Origin: Coprococcus sp. OM04-5BH | GTDB lineage: Bacteria; Bacillota; Clostridia; Lachnospirales; Lachnospiraceae | Direction: 5' to 3' | Assembly: GCF_003482105.1 (NCBI RefSeq) | Contig: NZ_QULM01000001.1 | Location: 558,001-622,000, forward strand | DNA: 64,000 nt | Shown: piece after piece, positions 53,283-63,120 of the stretch | How the letters are laid out: each line of letters starts with the position of its first letter | Numbering within the stretch: the stretch's first letter is position 1 | The notes under the pieces: model-generated | What the model saw: only the letters and a program-made list of their open reading frames with translations | What the model was told of the DNA's origin: nothing | Databases searched by the model: none | Made by a program: the position numbers and the translations under genes

Positions 53283-54590
53283 TTAATTGTTTATTTCCGT
53301 TCCGGCTGACTTAAAGTGTACGGTTATGCACACAACCTCTGCGTCGGTGCCGATTCTGAAGGCAGGACCATATACACCTACTCCGGAGGTTACGATACTG
53401 TATCTGCCGGGGGTGACTTCCTTTACGCCGAAGGGATTTTCCCATACAAGATTTATGCCAAGGGAAAGGGGGAGAAACTGGCCGTTGTGGGTGTGACCGC
53501 TTAAGTGAAGATCCACACCTGCATTTGCAGTTCTCATAAGCTCTCTTGGCTCGTGATTCAGGTCGATTATAGGAAGGGATTGATCCAGGTATTCCGTCAG
53601 ATCCTCTATGGAGGCACGGTTTCTGGTACCATCTCCCGGCTTCTCGTAATCCTTCTGTCCTATCAGATAGAAGGAATCATCAATAAGATATGTTTCATCC
53701 TGGAGCACAGTCACACCACAATCCTCAAGAAACTTGACAAATCTCGGATCCTGCAGAGCGTGGGTATAGGAGTAAGCAGAAAAGCCTGACAGCAGACGCT
53801 CATCTACATCGTGATTGCCCATACATGCGTAGCAGCCATAAGGGGCTGTGATGGTATTTAGGGCGGCGATTATCCTGTCGGGATCGTCAATATCTTCAAA
53901 ATGGTTATCGAAGAAATCTCCGGCGAAGCACACCAGATCAGGCTCCATGGCATTGATATGTTCAACCATATTTTCAATATCATCAGCACCCATTATAGTG
54001 CCAAGGTGCTGGTCGGCAACCAGTACGATCTTAAGCTCATCAGTCTTCCCCGACACAGTTTCCTTAAGCTCCACATTCTTGTAGATGGTCACATCATAAT
54101 AGGTGTCCTTGATATAGTGGGCATGGATAAGCCCATACACAGAGCCTATAACTCCAAGGGCAAATGTCACTATGGCACATCCCCATATAAAGCGTTGGTT
54201 ATTAAGTATGGCTTTATATCGCTTTTCCTTTCTCAGGGCAATTCTTATCACAAGTCTTAACAGGTCGATGATAACAATCACAAACAGCATTATGAGGGTT
54301 GCACCAAAGAGAGTATTTGCAAAGTTATGGAAGTAGATCTCGGCCTTGTTGCCAACCGGCATGAAAAAGGCAATCATGTTGATTGAAACTATGATAAACC
54401 ATACTATTATAAGGATGATCAGCTTCTTTACAGACAGAGTACGCTTGCGTCGTTCAATGAGACGCATGTGCTTTTCTCGGACAAGCTCTTTGGTCGTATG
54501 GGGAAGTACCTTGTTGATCCAGGTGATAATTCTGAACAGAAAATAGTAGCATATAAGATAATAGCAAAATATCAGAAATCCAAAATACAT
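53283..54590 (-). CDS. membrane-anchored metallophosphoesterase (YkuE-like)
   Basis: 435-residue protein. Four hydrophobic segments occupy the N-terminal about 165 residues. The calcineurin-like domain follows with an intact metal set: VADQHLG, FAGDFFD, MGNHD, LNHEP and SGHTHNGQ. It faces the outside if the topology holds. Homologues such as YkuE have lipid or UDP-sugar phosphatase roles, unproven here. The ATG at 54590 has only a distant AAAGGA; 16 codons upstream are possible. It is a useful contrast to the YhaO-like protein at 17803, where these residues are lost. Confidence 0.82.
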   Translation of the reverse strand: MYFGFLIFCYYLICYYFLFRIITWINKVLPHTTKELVREKHMRLIERRKRTLSVKKLIILIIVWFIIVSINMIAFFMPVGNKAEIYFHNFANTLFGATLIMLFVIVIIDLLRLVIRIALRKEKRYKAILNNQRFIWGCAIVTFALGVIGSVYGLIHAHYIKDTYYDVTIYKNVELKETVSGKTDELKIVLVADQHLGTIMGADDIENMVEHINAMEPDLVCFAGDFFDNHFEDIDDPDRIIAALNTITAPYGCYACMGNHDVDERLLSGFSAYSYTHALQDPRFVKFLEDCGVTVLQDETYLIDDSFYLIGQKDYEKPGDGTRNRASIEDLTEYLDQSLPIIDLNHEPRELMRTANAGVDLHLSGHTHNGQFLPLSLGINLVWENPFGVKEVTPGRYSIVTSGVGVYGPAFRIGTDAEVVCITVHFKSAGTEINN

Positions 54591-54684
54591 AGTAATAATA
54601 TCCTTTTGTATAAGCGTGTGACAAATGTCACCACACAAAGTATAGCAAATTTGGTAGTCTATTACTACAGAGATTTCTTAAAAG

Positions 54685-54712
54685 TTGCAATATATTCTTA
54701 AATATGTATAAT
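54685..54712 (+). promoter_or_regulatory. promoter of the esterase-acyltransferase-nadE operon
   Basis: TTGCAA, 16-bp spacer, TATAAT, 35 bp ahead of the first start codon. Confidence 0.7.
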
Positions 54713-54746
54713 TCAGAGTAGAGCATACATAAAGAAAGGCAATGGG

Positions 54747-56564
54747 ATGTTAAGAGATTTAAAGAAGGAATATAGTGATGACCATGGCAGAGCAAAGGTG
54801 ATCCTGTTGATCGTCATATTGTTATTTTGTGCCTTCTGCGTGGCAGGCGCAGGCTGGTATTTCCTGTGTTACAGGAACAGTGGGGACGAGTATTACGAAA
54901 AGGAATTTGAGAAGATCCTTCCAAAGTGGGTAAAAGATGATATTGATATATCGGAAACCAGGCATGTGGTTCTAAAATATGGAGATATAGTAAGTACAGA
55001 TGACCTTATGTATGATAAGGCAACAGGAGAGGGCACTTCTTTAGCGTATGAAGCGGCATTTGTAATAAATGGGGCTTCCACATCAAAGCAGGTTAAGGCA
55101 GGCGTAGTACAGGACGTTTATGATGAGGAAAATGTGACTGTTGACTCTGAAAAGATAAAGGCTGTGGGAACCGGAAAGGCAGTGGTAGTCCTTTCTCCAT
55201 CGGAGGATGTGGATAAGATAAGGGATTATTTTGCAGGTCTGACAAGGGACAGTGCTGACAGGAGTCTTAAGGAGAGTGTTAAGGGATGTCGGGCAGTTCT
55301 TGTGTATGTAGATGTGGAGCCGGCGGTTCTTACCCAGATATATATTGGTGGTCAGAGTAATGCTGAGGGTATATGCAGTGCAGGCAGTGACTATAACCTA
55401 AACAATACCGTGGCAGTCCCTGAGGGACAGAGCTACGCTTCTTATTTCCCAAAGGATATAGGTGTGGCGAAGCGTCTTACAGGCATCGAGATGACAGAAT
55501 GTACCGAGGATAATGTGGAGACATTTGTCCCGGGAAATCTTATGGAGAATACATCTATAGCAGGTACGGAGCTTAAGTATCCGGTAAACACCCTTAATGA
55601 AGATGGTGCCGGTAAGCACGGAATGGACGGAGCTGCAGCATATGAGTGGAACAGGCTTACAGGTGACAAGGTGTGGCTTGCAAATATTGCCTGCAGCGGA
55701 ACCTCAATGTTTACCTGGTCTGTGGGTCAGTGGGAGTATAACAGGGCTTCAAAGATAATGGAGCAGTGTTATAAGGTCTACAATGCAGAGATAGAGGCCG
55801 GCCACTATACCAGAGGCCATATCATAATGCTGTGGCAGCAGGGCTCTGCCGACAGGAAGCGTGACAGTGAGGCGTACATTGGCTTTTATAAGGATGTGCG
55901 GGAAGCCTTTGATGAGAATTACGGAATAGAATACTGGGGCGTAATACCTGAGAGGGCAGGCATTGCAAGTGCCCTTTCCCCTATAGACATATATATGACA
56001 GGTCCAAGGATCGCCCAGTATTATCTCGCTTACAGCAATGATTACGATAATGTATATATTGTATCCGATGAGAACATTGACTGGATCAGGGATGACAAGG
56101 TAAAGGAATATTTTGCAAATGCATATCCTGAAGGTGAGCTTACATATAACCTGAGACCGGATAATACAGTTACAGGCATACCGGATTGTATAGAGGATGT
56201 CAGGGCAGACAAGCATTATACCCAGCTTGGACATAACGAAAATGGAATAAATGCGGTAAAGAGCATGTACAGGATCATTGAAGGGGATACCGGTTCTGCG
56301 GAGACTGCGGTATTTAAGGACTGTACGGGAAACACTGTGGAAGATATTTACATAGGTGAGGAAAAGGGTAAAGTTGTGGTTCCTTATATCACACCATTTT
56401 ACTGCAGCAAGGATGTAGAGATACTGGTGGAGGATGAAAGTATATGCAGCTTTGATCTGCTTTCCATGACGGTGAAGCCCGTTAAAGAAGGGAACACAAG
56501 ACTTATTGTTAAGAGTGCGGGAAAAGTCATCGGCAGCGTAAATATACACAATTATGTTCATTAG
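54747..56564 (+). CDS. membrane-anchored SASA/CE6-like esterase
   Basis: 605-residue surface protein. An N-terminal signal anchor (about 16-41) is followed by an unassigned region to about 205. A SASA/SGNH-like esterase domain starts with IYIGGQSNAEG, where the serine of GQSN is the likely nucleophile, and ends with DKHYTQLGHNENG supplying the Asp-His pair. The last about 80 residues look like an Ig/BIG2-type module (VVVPYITPFYCSKDVEILVEDESICSFD). Related enzymes remove O-acetyl groups from sialic acid or xylan. It is followed, 20 bp on, by an O-acyltransferase gene, suggesting control of acetylation on a surface glycan. Confidence 0.78.
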   Translation: MLRDLKKEYSDDHGRAKVILLIVILLFCAFCVAGAGWYFLCYRNSGDEYYEKEFEKILPKWVKDDIDISETRHVVLKYGDIVSTDDLMYDKATGEGTSLAYEAAFVINGASTSKQVKAGVVQDVYDEENVTVDSEKIKAVGTGKAVVVLSPSEDVDKIRDYFAGLTRDSADRSLKESVKGCRAVLVYVDVEPAVLTQIYIGGQSNAEGICSAGSDYNLNNTVAVPEGQSYASYFPKDIGVAKRLTGIEMTECTEDNVETFVPGNLMENTSIAGTELKYPVNTLNEDGAGKHGMDGAAAYEWNRLTGDKVWLANIACSGTSMFTWSVGQWEYNRASKIMEQCYKVYNAEIEAGHYTRGHIIMLWQQGSADRKRDSEAYIGFYKDVREAFDENYGIEYWGVIPERAGIASALSPIDIYMTGPRIAQYYLAYSNDYDNVYIVSDENIDWIRDDKVKEYFANAYPEGELTYNLRPDNTVTGIPDCIEDVRADKHYTQLGHNENGINAVKSMYRIIEGDTGSAETAVFKDCTGNTVEDIYIGEEKGKVVVPYITPFYCSKDVEILVEDESICSFDLLSMTVKPVKEGNTRLIVKSAGKVIGSVNIHNYVH

Positions 56565-56584
56565 AGGTCTAGGAGGAAAGTGAA

Positions 56585-57664
56585 GTGGCTGAGAGCAAGG
56601 AAACTGATAATAAAATAACCGGGAATGCAGTGGCAAAGAGAAAAAAAGGCAGATATCTGTATATGGATATATTAAATATCATGGCGTGCTTCTGCGTTGT
56701 TTTTATACACCATAGCAACACTCTTGTGGCCAGGTATTCGGATACTCCGCTTTGGAGGGAAAGCCTGGTTGTCGAGTGCGGAATGTATTGGGTGGTTCCT
56801 GTATTTGTCATGATAAGTGGTGCAAATCTCTTAAATTACAGAAAAAAATATACCACAGCCGAGTTCATGAAAAAAAGATTTTTAAGGACGGTTGTTCCGT
56901 TTCTTATATGGAGTGTTGTGTATCTGGTGTGGAAGGTACAGACAGAGCAGATGGTGTTAGACTCCCATGATCCTGTGGATATATTCAACATAATAATTAA
57001 TTACAGGGAACAGGCAATATTCTGGTACTTCATACCACTGTTCGGCTGTTATCTGGCAATGCCTATATTCTCACTGGCTGCAGACAACAGAAGGCTGTTA
57101 TGGTATGCTACAGGCGTGAACTTCTTCTTCGTGTCTGTTGCACCGGCACTTAAGACATTGTTTGGTTTAAATATAAGCATGGCAGTGCCAATATCCGGAG
57201 GACTTATGATATTCGTACTTCTGGGATATCTTCTTGCCACGGCTGACCTTAAGGTATGGCAGAGACTTATCTGCTATGTTCTTGGAATTGCCGGAGTTTC
57301 CTTCAGATATATATATACCTTAAAGAAGTCTGCGGAGATAGGAAAATATGATACATCTATAAAAGGGTGCTCCATGTTCTATAATGTATTTTTGGCAGTA
57401 GGCGTATTTGTATTGATAAAGTCCATACCATGGGATAGGTTCATAAAGGGAACCGGTGTGAAGATAGTATCAGCTATTTCAGGCTGCAGCTTTGGCGTAT
57501 ATCTTATACATAAGATACTTATGTACTACGCAGAGAAAAATCTGGACATAGATATAATGTCAAGAACCTGGAGATATGGTATGCCATTTGCAATTTATTT
57601 CTCTGCTGTACTGATAGTATTTATTGTAAGAAAAATTCCGGTGTTCAGAAGGGTGTTTGGATAG
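56585..57664 (+). CDS. acyltransferase 3 family membrane protein
   Basis: 359-residue protein with about ten hydrophobic segments. The start pattern YLYMDILNIMACFCVVFIHHSNTLV is the family hallmark, with the catalytic-type histidine after the first helix; the cytosolic R/K-rich segment AEFMKKRFLRTVVPFLIWSVVY follows. Such proteins transfer acetyl or other acyl groups to sugars of surface polymers (OafA, WecH, OatA types). The start is GTG at 56585 behind AGGAGG. The polymer acylated is unknown. Same operon as the upstream esterase. Confidence 0.88.
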   Translation: MAESKETDNKITGNAVAKRKKGRYLYMDILNIMACFCVVFIHHSNTLVARYSDTPLWRESLVVECGMYWVVPVFVMISGANLLNYRKKYTTAEFMKKRFLRTVVPFLIWSVVYLVWKVQTEQMVLDSHDPVDIFNIIINYREQAIFWYFIPLFGCYLAMPIFSLAADNRRLLWYATGVNFFFVSVAPALKTLFGLNISMAVPISGGLMIFVLLGYLLATADLKVWQRLICYVLGIAGVSFRYIYTLKKSAEIGKYDTSIKGCSMFYNVFLAVGVFVLIKSIPWDRFIKGTGVKIVSAISGCSFGVYLIHKILMYYAEKNLDIDIMSRTWRYGMPFAIYFSAVLIVFIVRKIPVFRRVFG

Positions 57665-57666
57665 GT

Positions 57667-57942
57667 ATGAAAAAGAATGAGAAAAAAGCAAAAACAGAGA
57701 ACAGGGGCGGTTTATACACAAAGCCCTTAAAGGGCTGGAGCAGCAGGACCAATACCATAGTGGGAACAGCATTTCTGGTATTTGTTATTGCATGCTTCAT
57801 AATAAGGGGCTTCGTGGGCAACAAGGGTGGCGATAAGGGCACCACCGAGGCAACCACACAGGTGACGACTACCCAGGTAACAACAACTGAGGAAATAAGC
57901 AGTGATACTGAGGCTGATGACAATTTAGGAGGACAGGAATGA
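57667..57942 (+). CDS. small single-pass membrane protein with Thr-rich tail
   Basis: 91 residues: a basic cytosolic start, one transmembrane helix (about 31-48, TIVGTAFLVFVIACFIIRGF), and a Thr/Glu-rich outer tail. No family recognised. It begins 2 bp after the acyltransferase stop and overlaps nadE by 4 bp (ATGA), so it is clearly part of the operon. It could be an accessory of the acyltransferase or esterase. Confidence 0.7.
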   Translation: MKKNEKKAKTENRGGLYTKPLKGWSSRTNTIVGTAFLVFVIACFIIRGFVGNKGGDKGTTEATTQVTTTQVTTTEEISSDTEADDNLGGQE

Positions 57943-59909
57943 AAAATTTATTCAGAACTGCCACAGTTGTACCCCGGGTACATATAGGGGATGTGACAGC
58001 TAATGTGGATGAGATCAGAAAATTATATAAAGAATACAGATATAAGGCTGATGTGGTGGTGACTCCTGAGCTTTCACTTACGGGATATACCTGCGGCGAT
58101 CTGTTCTGCAACAGAAGACTTCTTAACAGAGCAAAGGAAGGACTTCTTGAGCTGGCAGCCCTTACCACAGGGCAGGAGCTTATAGGTGATGGAGTGTACA
58201 GACAGAGCGACATAGAGCCGGCAGCTTTGGTGGTGGGAATTCCCTATGAGATCGACGGAGACCTGTATAATTGTGCAGCCTTCCTTGCAAATGGACAGGT
58301 GATTGCCCTGGTTCCAAAGGTATTTCTCCCTAACTATGGAGAGTTCTATGAGAAGAGATGGTTCTCGGAGGGATTTGTGAAGAACAGGGAGCTGACACTT
58401 CCTGACGGCAGCAGCGCGGTATTCGGAAATGATATTGTGATCGATTACGGAAATTCCGGCAAGAATGTAAAGCTTGGCATAGAGGTGTGCGAGGATGTGT
58501 GGACACCACTTTCGCCATCAAGACTTCTTGCCATGAACGGGGCAGAGGTTATCCTTAATCTTTCTGCCTCAAATGAGGTCATTGGAAAGGAACAGTACAG
58601 AAGAAATCTTATAAGCAGCGTGTCTGCTTCATGTATCTGCGGCTATGTGTATGTATCCGCAGGAAAGTATGAGTCCACCTCGGATATAGTATTTTCGGGA
58701 CACAGCCTTATCTATGAGAACGGCAAGCTTCTTGGAGAGGTGAAGCCTTTTGAGGATGGCAGTCTTTTAAAGGACATTAACCTTGCTAAGATAAGACACG
58801 ACAGGATTGCAAATAAAAGCTTTGCCGCCAGCAAAAAACAGTGGGTGGAAGATGACAAATATATAACCGTGAAGTGTGAACGGGACTTCCCGGAAAGGGA
58901 GGATATCCTTGCAAGGGTGTCCATAACACCGTTTGTACCGGGACATAGCAGACTTGAAAGGGCAAAATCCATATTCAGAATGCAGGTGGCAGGTCTTGAG
59001 AGAAGACTTGAGGCAACCCATGCAGCCTGCATAGTTGTAGGGGTGTCAGGAGGACTTGATTCTACCCTGGCACTTCTGGTATCTGCCCAGGCAGTGAAGA
59101 ACCTGGGGCTGCCGTCAAAGACCCTTATAGGAATAACCATGCCGGGCTTTGGAACCACAGGCAGGACAAAGGGAAATTCCCACAAGCTCATGGAGCTCCT
59201 TGGATGCGATATAAGAGAGATAAGCATTGTGGATTCTGTGAGACAGCATTTTGCCGACATAGGTCATGATGAGGAGATAAAGGACGTAACCTATGAGAAC
59301 TGTCAGGCCAGGGAACGTACCCAGATTCTTATGGACGTGGCAAATAAATCAGGGGGCTTCGTAATAGGAACCGGAGACCTGTCAGAGCTGGCAATGGGCT
59401 GGTGTACCTACAACGGAGACCACATGAGCATGTATGCGGTAAATACCAGCATACCTAAGACCCTTGTAAGAACCCTTGTGGATATGATAGGCCACGATAT
59501 GGATGAGAATGGATTTGCAGGTCTTGCACCGGTTATAGAGGATATAATCGACACACCAGTAAGCCCTGAGCTGCTTCCTCCGAATCCGGACGGAACCATT
59601 GCCCAGAAGACGGAGGACACCGTAGGCTCCTATGTGCTCCACGACTTCTTCCTGTATTACACCTTAAGATACGGAATGGAGCCGGATGAGATAAGGGAGC
59701 TTACCAGAGAGGCAGTAAGGCAGAGCGACGAATACAAGTTCAGCGATGAGGAAATAGACAAGTGGCTTAAGGTGTTCTACACAAGGTTCTTCCGCCAACA
59801 GTTCAAGAGAAACTGTATGCCTGACGGAGTGAAGGTGGGTAGTGTATCCGTAAGCCCACGAGGCGATCTGAGACTTCCGTCGGAGATCGAGTTCGAAGAT
59901 TTTGTATGA
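57939..59909 (+). CDS. nadE: glutamine-dependent NAD+ synthetase
   Basis: 656-residue two-domain enzyme making NAD+ from deamido-NAD+, ATP and glutamine. The N-terminal nitrilase-like glutaminase has the Glu-Lys-Cys triad: TPELSLTGY, PKVFLPNY and GIEVCEDVW. The C-terminal synthetase domain has the PP-loop VVGVSGGLDSTLAL. Full length and intact. Its ATG overlaps the stop of the small membrane protein, so it is translated with surface-glycan genes despite an unrelated role. Last gene of the operon. Confidence 0.95.
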   Translation: MKNLFRTATVVPRVHIGDVTANVDEIRKLYKEYRYKADVVVTPELSLTGYTCGDLFCNRRLLNRAKEGLLELAALTTGQELIGDGVYRQSDIEPAALVVGIPYEIDGDLYNCAAFLANGQVIALVPKVFLPNYGEFYEKRWFSEGFVKNRELTLPDGSSAVFGNDIVIDYGNSGKNVKLGIEVCEDVWTPLSPSRLLAMNGAEVILNLSASNEVIGKEQYRRNLISSVSASCICGYVYVSAGKYESTSDIVFSGHSLIYENGKLLGEVKPFEDGSLLKDINLAKIRHDRIANKSFAASKKQWVEDDKYITVKCERDFPEREDILARVSITPFVPGHSRLERAKSIFRMQVAGLERRLEATHAACIVVGVSGGLDSTLALLVSAQAVKNLGLPSKTLIGITMPGFGTTGRTKGNSHKLMELLGCDIREISIVDSVRQHFADIGHDEEIKDVTYENCQARERTQILMDVANKSGGFVIGTGDLSELAMGWCTYNGDHMSMYAVNTSIPKTLVRTLVDMIGHDMDENGFAGLAPVIEDIIDTPVSPELLPPNPDGTIAQKTEDTVGSYVLHDFFLYYTLRYGMEPDEIRELTREAVRQSDEYKFSDEEIDKWLKVFYTRFFRQQFKRNCMPDGVKVGSVSVSPRGDLRLPSEIEFEDFV

Positions 59910-60006
59910 TCTGATACATGGGCTTGTATATATTATGAATCTGGCGGTATTTAAGTGAGACCAGTATATTAAGTGAAAGCAATATATTTGTGAGAGGACA
60001 GTAAAG

Positions 60007-60966
60007 ATGAAGATCGCAGTTTTAGAGAGAAACAGTGTGGGAACAGACGTGGACGTAAGCTGTTTTGAAGAACTTGGAGAAGTGAAGTACTATCCCATAA
60101 CCCGGTATGATGAGATCACAGCCCAGGTAGGGGATGCAGATGTCATCATATTAAATAAGGCTAAGATAAATGAAGACACCATAGGCGGCTGTAAGAATGT
60201 AAAGCTGGTTTGTGAATTTGCCACAGGCTTTGACAATGTGGATATTGAATATTGCAGAAGCCGGGGTATAAAGGTGTGCAATGTAACCAATTACTCTACA
60301 AATGCAGTTGCACAGCATACTTTTGCCATGGCACTTTATCTGGTGGAGCATATGAGGGACTACGATGAGTACGTGAAGAGCGGCGAGTATACCGCCAGTG
60401 GAGCCTTCTCTTATTTTGATAAGCCGTTTGCAGAGCTTGATGGTAAGACCTGGGGAATAATAGGTCTTGGAAATATCGGAAAGAAAACTGCAAGGATAGC
60501 CGAGAGCTTCGGATGTAAGGTCATATATTATTCCGTAACAGGAAAGAATAGCTGTGAGGATTATGAGAGGGTGGACTTTGATACCCTGTTAAGGGAGTCG
60601 GACTTTATATCTGTCCACTGCCCGCTTTCAGACCTTACAAAAGACCTTATAGACCTTGACGCCATGAAGAAGATGAAGAACTCTGCGGTGCTGTTAAATG
60701 TGGCAAGGGGACCGGTTGTGAATAATTCCCACCTGTACCGGGCACTGATGGATGGTGAGATCGCAGCGGCAGGACTTGATGTGCTGGAGATTGAGCCTTT
60801 GAAGGAGGAAAATCCTCTTTCGAAGATAAAGGACAGCAACAGACTTGTGATCACACCTCACATGGCATGGGCAAGCACAGAGGCAAGGATACGTCTCATA
60901 GCTGAGGTTGCCGAGAATATAAAGTCCTTTATAAAGGGTGAGAACAGAAATGTGGTAAATATGTAG
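60007..60966 (+). CDS. D-2-hydroxyacid dehydrogenase
   Basis: 319-residue NAD(P)-dependent oxidoreductase. The Rossmann motif is GIIGLGNIGKKTARIAESFG; the catalytic set is the Arg in LNVARGPVVNN, the Glu of the DVLEIEP region and the His in ITPHMAWAS. It resembles glycerate dehydrogenase/hydroxypyruvate reductase and phosphoglycerate dehydrogenase-like enzymes without the ACT domain. GAGAGGAC precedes the ATG. Substrate cannot be fixed from sequence; hydroxypyruvate/glycerate is a fair guess. Confidence 0.85.
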   Translation: MKIAVLERNSVGTDVDVSCFEELGEVKYYPITRYDEITAQVGDADVIILNKAKINEDTIGGCKNVKLVCEFATGFDNVDIEYCRSRGIKVCNVTNYSTNAVAQHTFAMALYLVEHMRDYDEYVKSGEYTASGAFSYFDKPFAELDGKTWGIIGLGNIGKKTARIAESFGCKVIYYSVTGKNSCEDYERVDFDTLLRESDFISVHCPLSDLTKDLIDLDAMKKMKNSAVLLNVARGPVVNNSHLYRALMDGEIAAAGLDVLEIEPLKEENPLSKIKDSNRLVITPHMAWASTEARIRLIAEVAENIKSFIKGENRNVVNM

Positions 60967-61090
60967 AAATGGGATATATGGACCGGCCTGCGCTTTGCAA
61001 TATATTTGTTGCTAAATTCTCAACATAAAATCACAAAAAAAATAGATATATATATTTGCCGAAAAATGATGACAGCAAGGAAAAAAATGT

Positions 61091-61096
61091 TATAAT
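61091..61096 (+). promoter_or_regulatory. -10 box of the transketolase promoter
   Basis: Perfect TATAAT, with ATGACA 16 bp upstream as a weak -35 box. Confidence 0.55.
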
Positions 61097-61165
61097 GGCT
61101 GTGTGTGGGTTCATATAGACGCCTACGGAAATGATATATACTGAAAAATGTAAAGGAGATGCACC

Positions 61166-61993
61166 ATGAACAAGCTAGAGCTTCAGAAAAAGGCTGTGAA
61201 GATTCGTAAGGACATTGTTGATGCGGTATTTAGTGCCAAGTCAGGACATCCGGGTGGATCATTATCAGCAGCGGATTTATTTACCTATCTTTATTTTGAG
61301 GAGTTAAATATTGATCCGAAAGATCCAAAGAACGAGAACAGAGATCGTTTCGTACTTTCAAAGGGACATACGGCACCAGGTTACTATGCGGCACTGGCAA
61401 ATCGTGGTTACTTCCCTGTGGAAGACCTTAAGACTTTAAGACATGTGGGTTCATACCTTCAGGGACATCCTGATATGAAGCACATTCCGGGGGTGGATAT
61501 GTCATCAGGTTCACTGGGACAGGGACTTTCAACAGCCGTTGGAATGGCTCTTGCAGCAAAGCTTTCAGGAAAGGACTATCGTACCTATTGTCTCTGCGGT
61601 GACGGAGAGATACAGGAGGGACAGATCTGGGAGGCTGCCATGTTCGCAGGGGCAAGAAAGCTTGACAACCTTTTGGTGATCGTTGACAACAATAATCTCC
61701 AGATCGACGGAACTGTTGAGGAAGTATGCTCACCATATCCTATAGATAAGAAGTTTGAGGCATTTAATTTCCATGTTATCAACATAAATGGAAATGATTT
61801 CGATGAGATAGACGCAGCCTTCAAGGAGGCAAAGGCAACAAAGGGCATGCCTACAGCAATAATTGCCCATACCGTTAAGGGTAAGGGTGTATCCTTCATG
61901 GAGAACAATGTGGGATGGCATGGAAAGGCTCCCGGTGAGGAAGAGCATGCTATAGCTATTGAAGAGCTTGAGAAGGAGGGTGCAGCACTGTGA
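61166..61993 (+). CDS. transketolase, N-terminal (thiamine diphosphate) subunit
   Basis: 275-residue subunit of a split transketolase of the non-oxidative pentose phosphate pathway. It carries the thiamine-diphosphate motif GDGEIQEGQIWEAAMFAGARKLDNLLVIVDNNN, with earlier HTAPGYYAAL and GSLGQGLSTAVGMALA. AAAGGAGA precedes the ATG. Its end overlaps the GTG of the C-terminal subunit by 4 bp, giving coupled translation. Split transketolases are usual in Clostridia and Archaea. Confidence 0.94.
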   Translation: MNKLELQKKAVKIRKDIVDAVFSAKSGHPGGSLSAADLFTYLYFEELNIDPKDPKNENRDRFVLSKGHTAPGYYAALANRGYFPVEDLKTLRHVGSYLQGHPDMKHIPGVDMSSGSLGQGLSTAVGMALAAKLSGKDYRTYCLCGDGEIQEGQIWEAAMFAGARKLDNLLVIVDNNNLQIDGTVEEVCSPYPIDKKFEAFNFHVININGNDFDEIDAAFKEAKATKGMPTAIIAHTVKGKGVSFMENNVGWHGKAPGEEEHAIAIEELEKEGAAL

Positions 61994-62928
61994 TAGAGAA
62001 TAAGAGTGTAGCAACCAGAGACAGCTATGGAAATGCTCTGGTTGAATTAGGAAAAGAACATGACAATCTGGTTGTTTTAGACGCAGATCTTGCTGCGGCA
62101 ACCAAGACAGCAACCTTTAAGAAGGTATTTCCTGAGAGGCATATTGACTGCGGTATCGCTGAGGCCAATATGGCAGGCATTGCAGCAGGTCTTTCAACCT
62201 GCGGATATGTTCCGTTCATGAGTTCGTTTGCAATGTTCGCAGCAGGAAGAGCCTTTGAACAGATCAGAAACAGTATCGGATATCCACACTTAAATGTTAA
62301 GATCGGTGCAACCCACGCAGGTATATCGGTAGGTGAGGACGGTGCAACCCATCAATGTAACGAGGATATCGCTCTTATGAGAGAGATCCCGGGAATGGTT
62401 GTTATCAATCCATGTGACGACACAGAGGCAAAGGCAGCAGTAAAGGCCGCATACGAGCATGTAGGCCCTGTATATATGAGATTCGGACGTCTTGCTCTGC
62501 CGGTTATAAATGATCCTGACACATACAAGTTCGAGCTTGGAAAGGGTGTTGAGCTAAAAAGTGGAAAGGACATAACCATCGTTGCCACAGGCTTATGCGT
62601 ATCAGAGTCCCTTAAGGCAGCAGAGATGTTGAAGGAAGCAGGCGTAGATGCCCAGGTTATCAACATCCATACCATCAAGCCTATTGATGAGGACATTATA
62701 ATAAATGCAGCAAAGAAGACCGGACGTATCTTCACAGTAGAGGAACATTCTATAATCGGTGGTCTCGGAAGTGCGGTTATGGAAGTACTCTCAGAGAAGT
62801 ACCCTACAAAGGTAACAAGAATAGGTGTAAATGATACCTACGGATGTTCAGGCCCTGCAAAGGAACTCCTCCATGTATTCGGACTTGACGCAGAGGGCAT
62901 TGCAGCCAAGATAAAGGAAAACCTCTAA
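61990..62928 (+). CDS. transketolase, C-terminal subunit
   Basis: 312-residue partner containing the pyrimidine-binding and C-terminal transketolase domains. Seen: RHIDCGIAEANMAGIAAGLS with the conserved catalytic glutamate, and the C-terminal TVEEHSIIGGLGSAVMEVL segment. The start is GTG at 61990 within the overlapping GTGA; the upstream gene provides GAAGGAGGG as its ribosome site. Obligate hetero-oligomer with the preceding gene product. Confidence 0.94.
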   Translation: MIENKSVATRDSYGNALVELGKEHDNLVVLDADLAAATKTATFKKVFPERHIDCGIAEANMAGIAAGLSTCGYVPFMSSFAMFAAGRAFEQIRNSIGYPHLNVKIGATHAGISVGEDGATHQCNEDIALMREIPGMVVINPCDDTEAKAAVKAAYEHVGPVYMRFGRLALPVINDPDTYKFELGKGVELKSGKDITIVATGLCVSESLKAAEMLKEAGVDAQVINIHTIKPIDEDIIINAAKKTGRIFTVEEHSIIGGLGSAVMEVLSEKYPTKVTRIGVNDTYGCSGPAKELLHVFGLDAEGIAAKIKENL

Positions 62929-63001
62929 GATAATAAGATAATACAAAACCATAATGTGAGCCGGATTTTTCCGGTGATACAGGCAAAATATATATTTTAA
63001 T

Positions 63002-63028
63002 AAAACCCGGTGATGACTGCCGGGTTTT
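63002..63028 (+). terminator. terminator after the transketolase genes
   Basis: AAAACCCGG pairs with CCGGGTTTT and is followed by GTTGT. Confidence 0.75.
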
Positions 63029-63120
63029 GTTGTAATGATGTATAGACAAGGAGAAAATGATTCAAATCTCATCGGTGCACTGTATAATTATCTACAGCTT
63101 TATGAAGGAGAAAAGTAATA

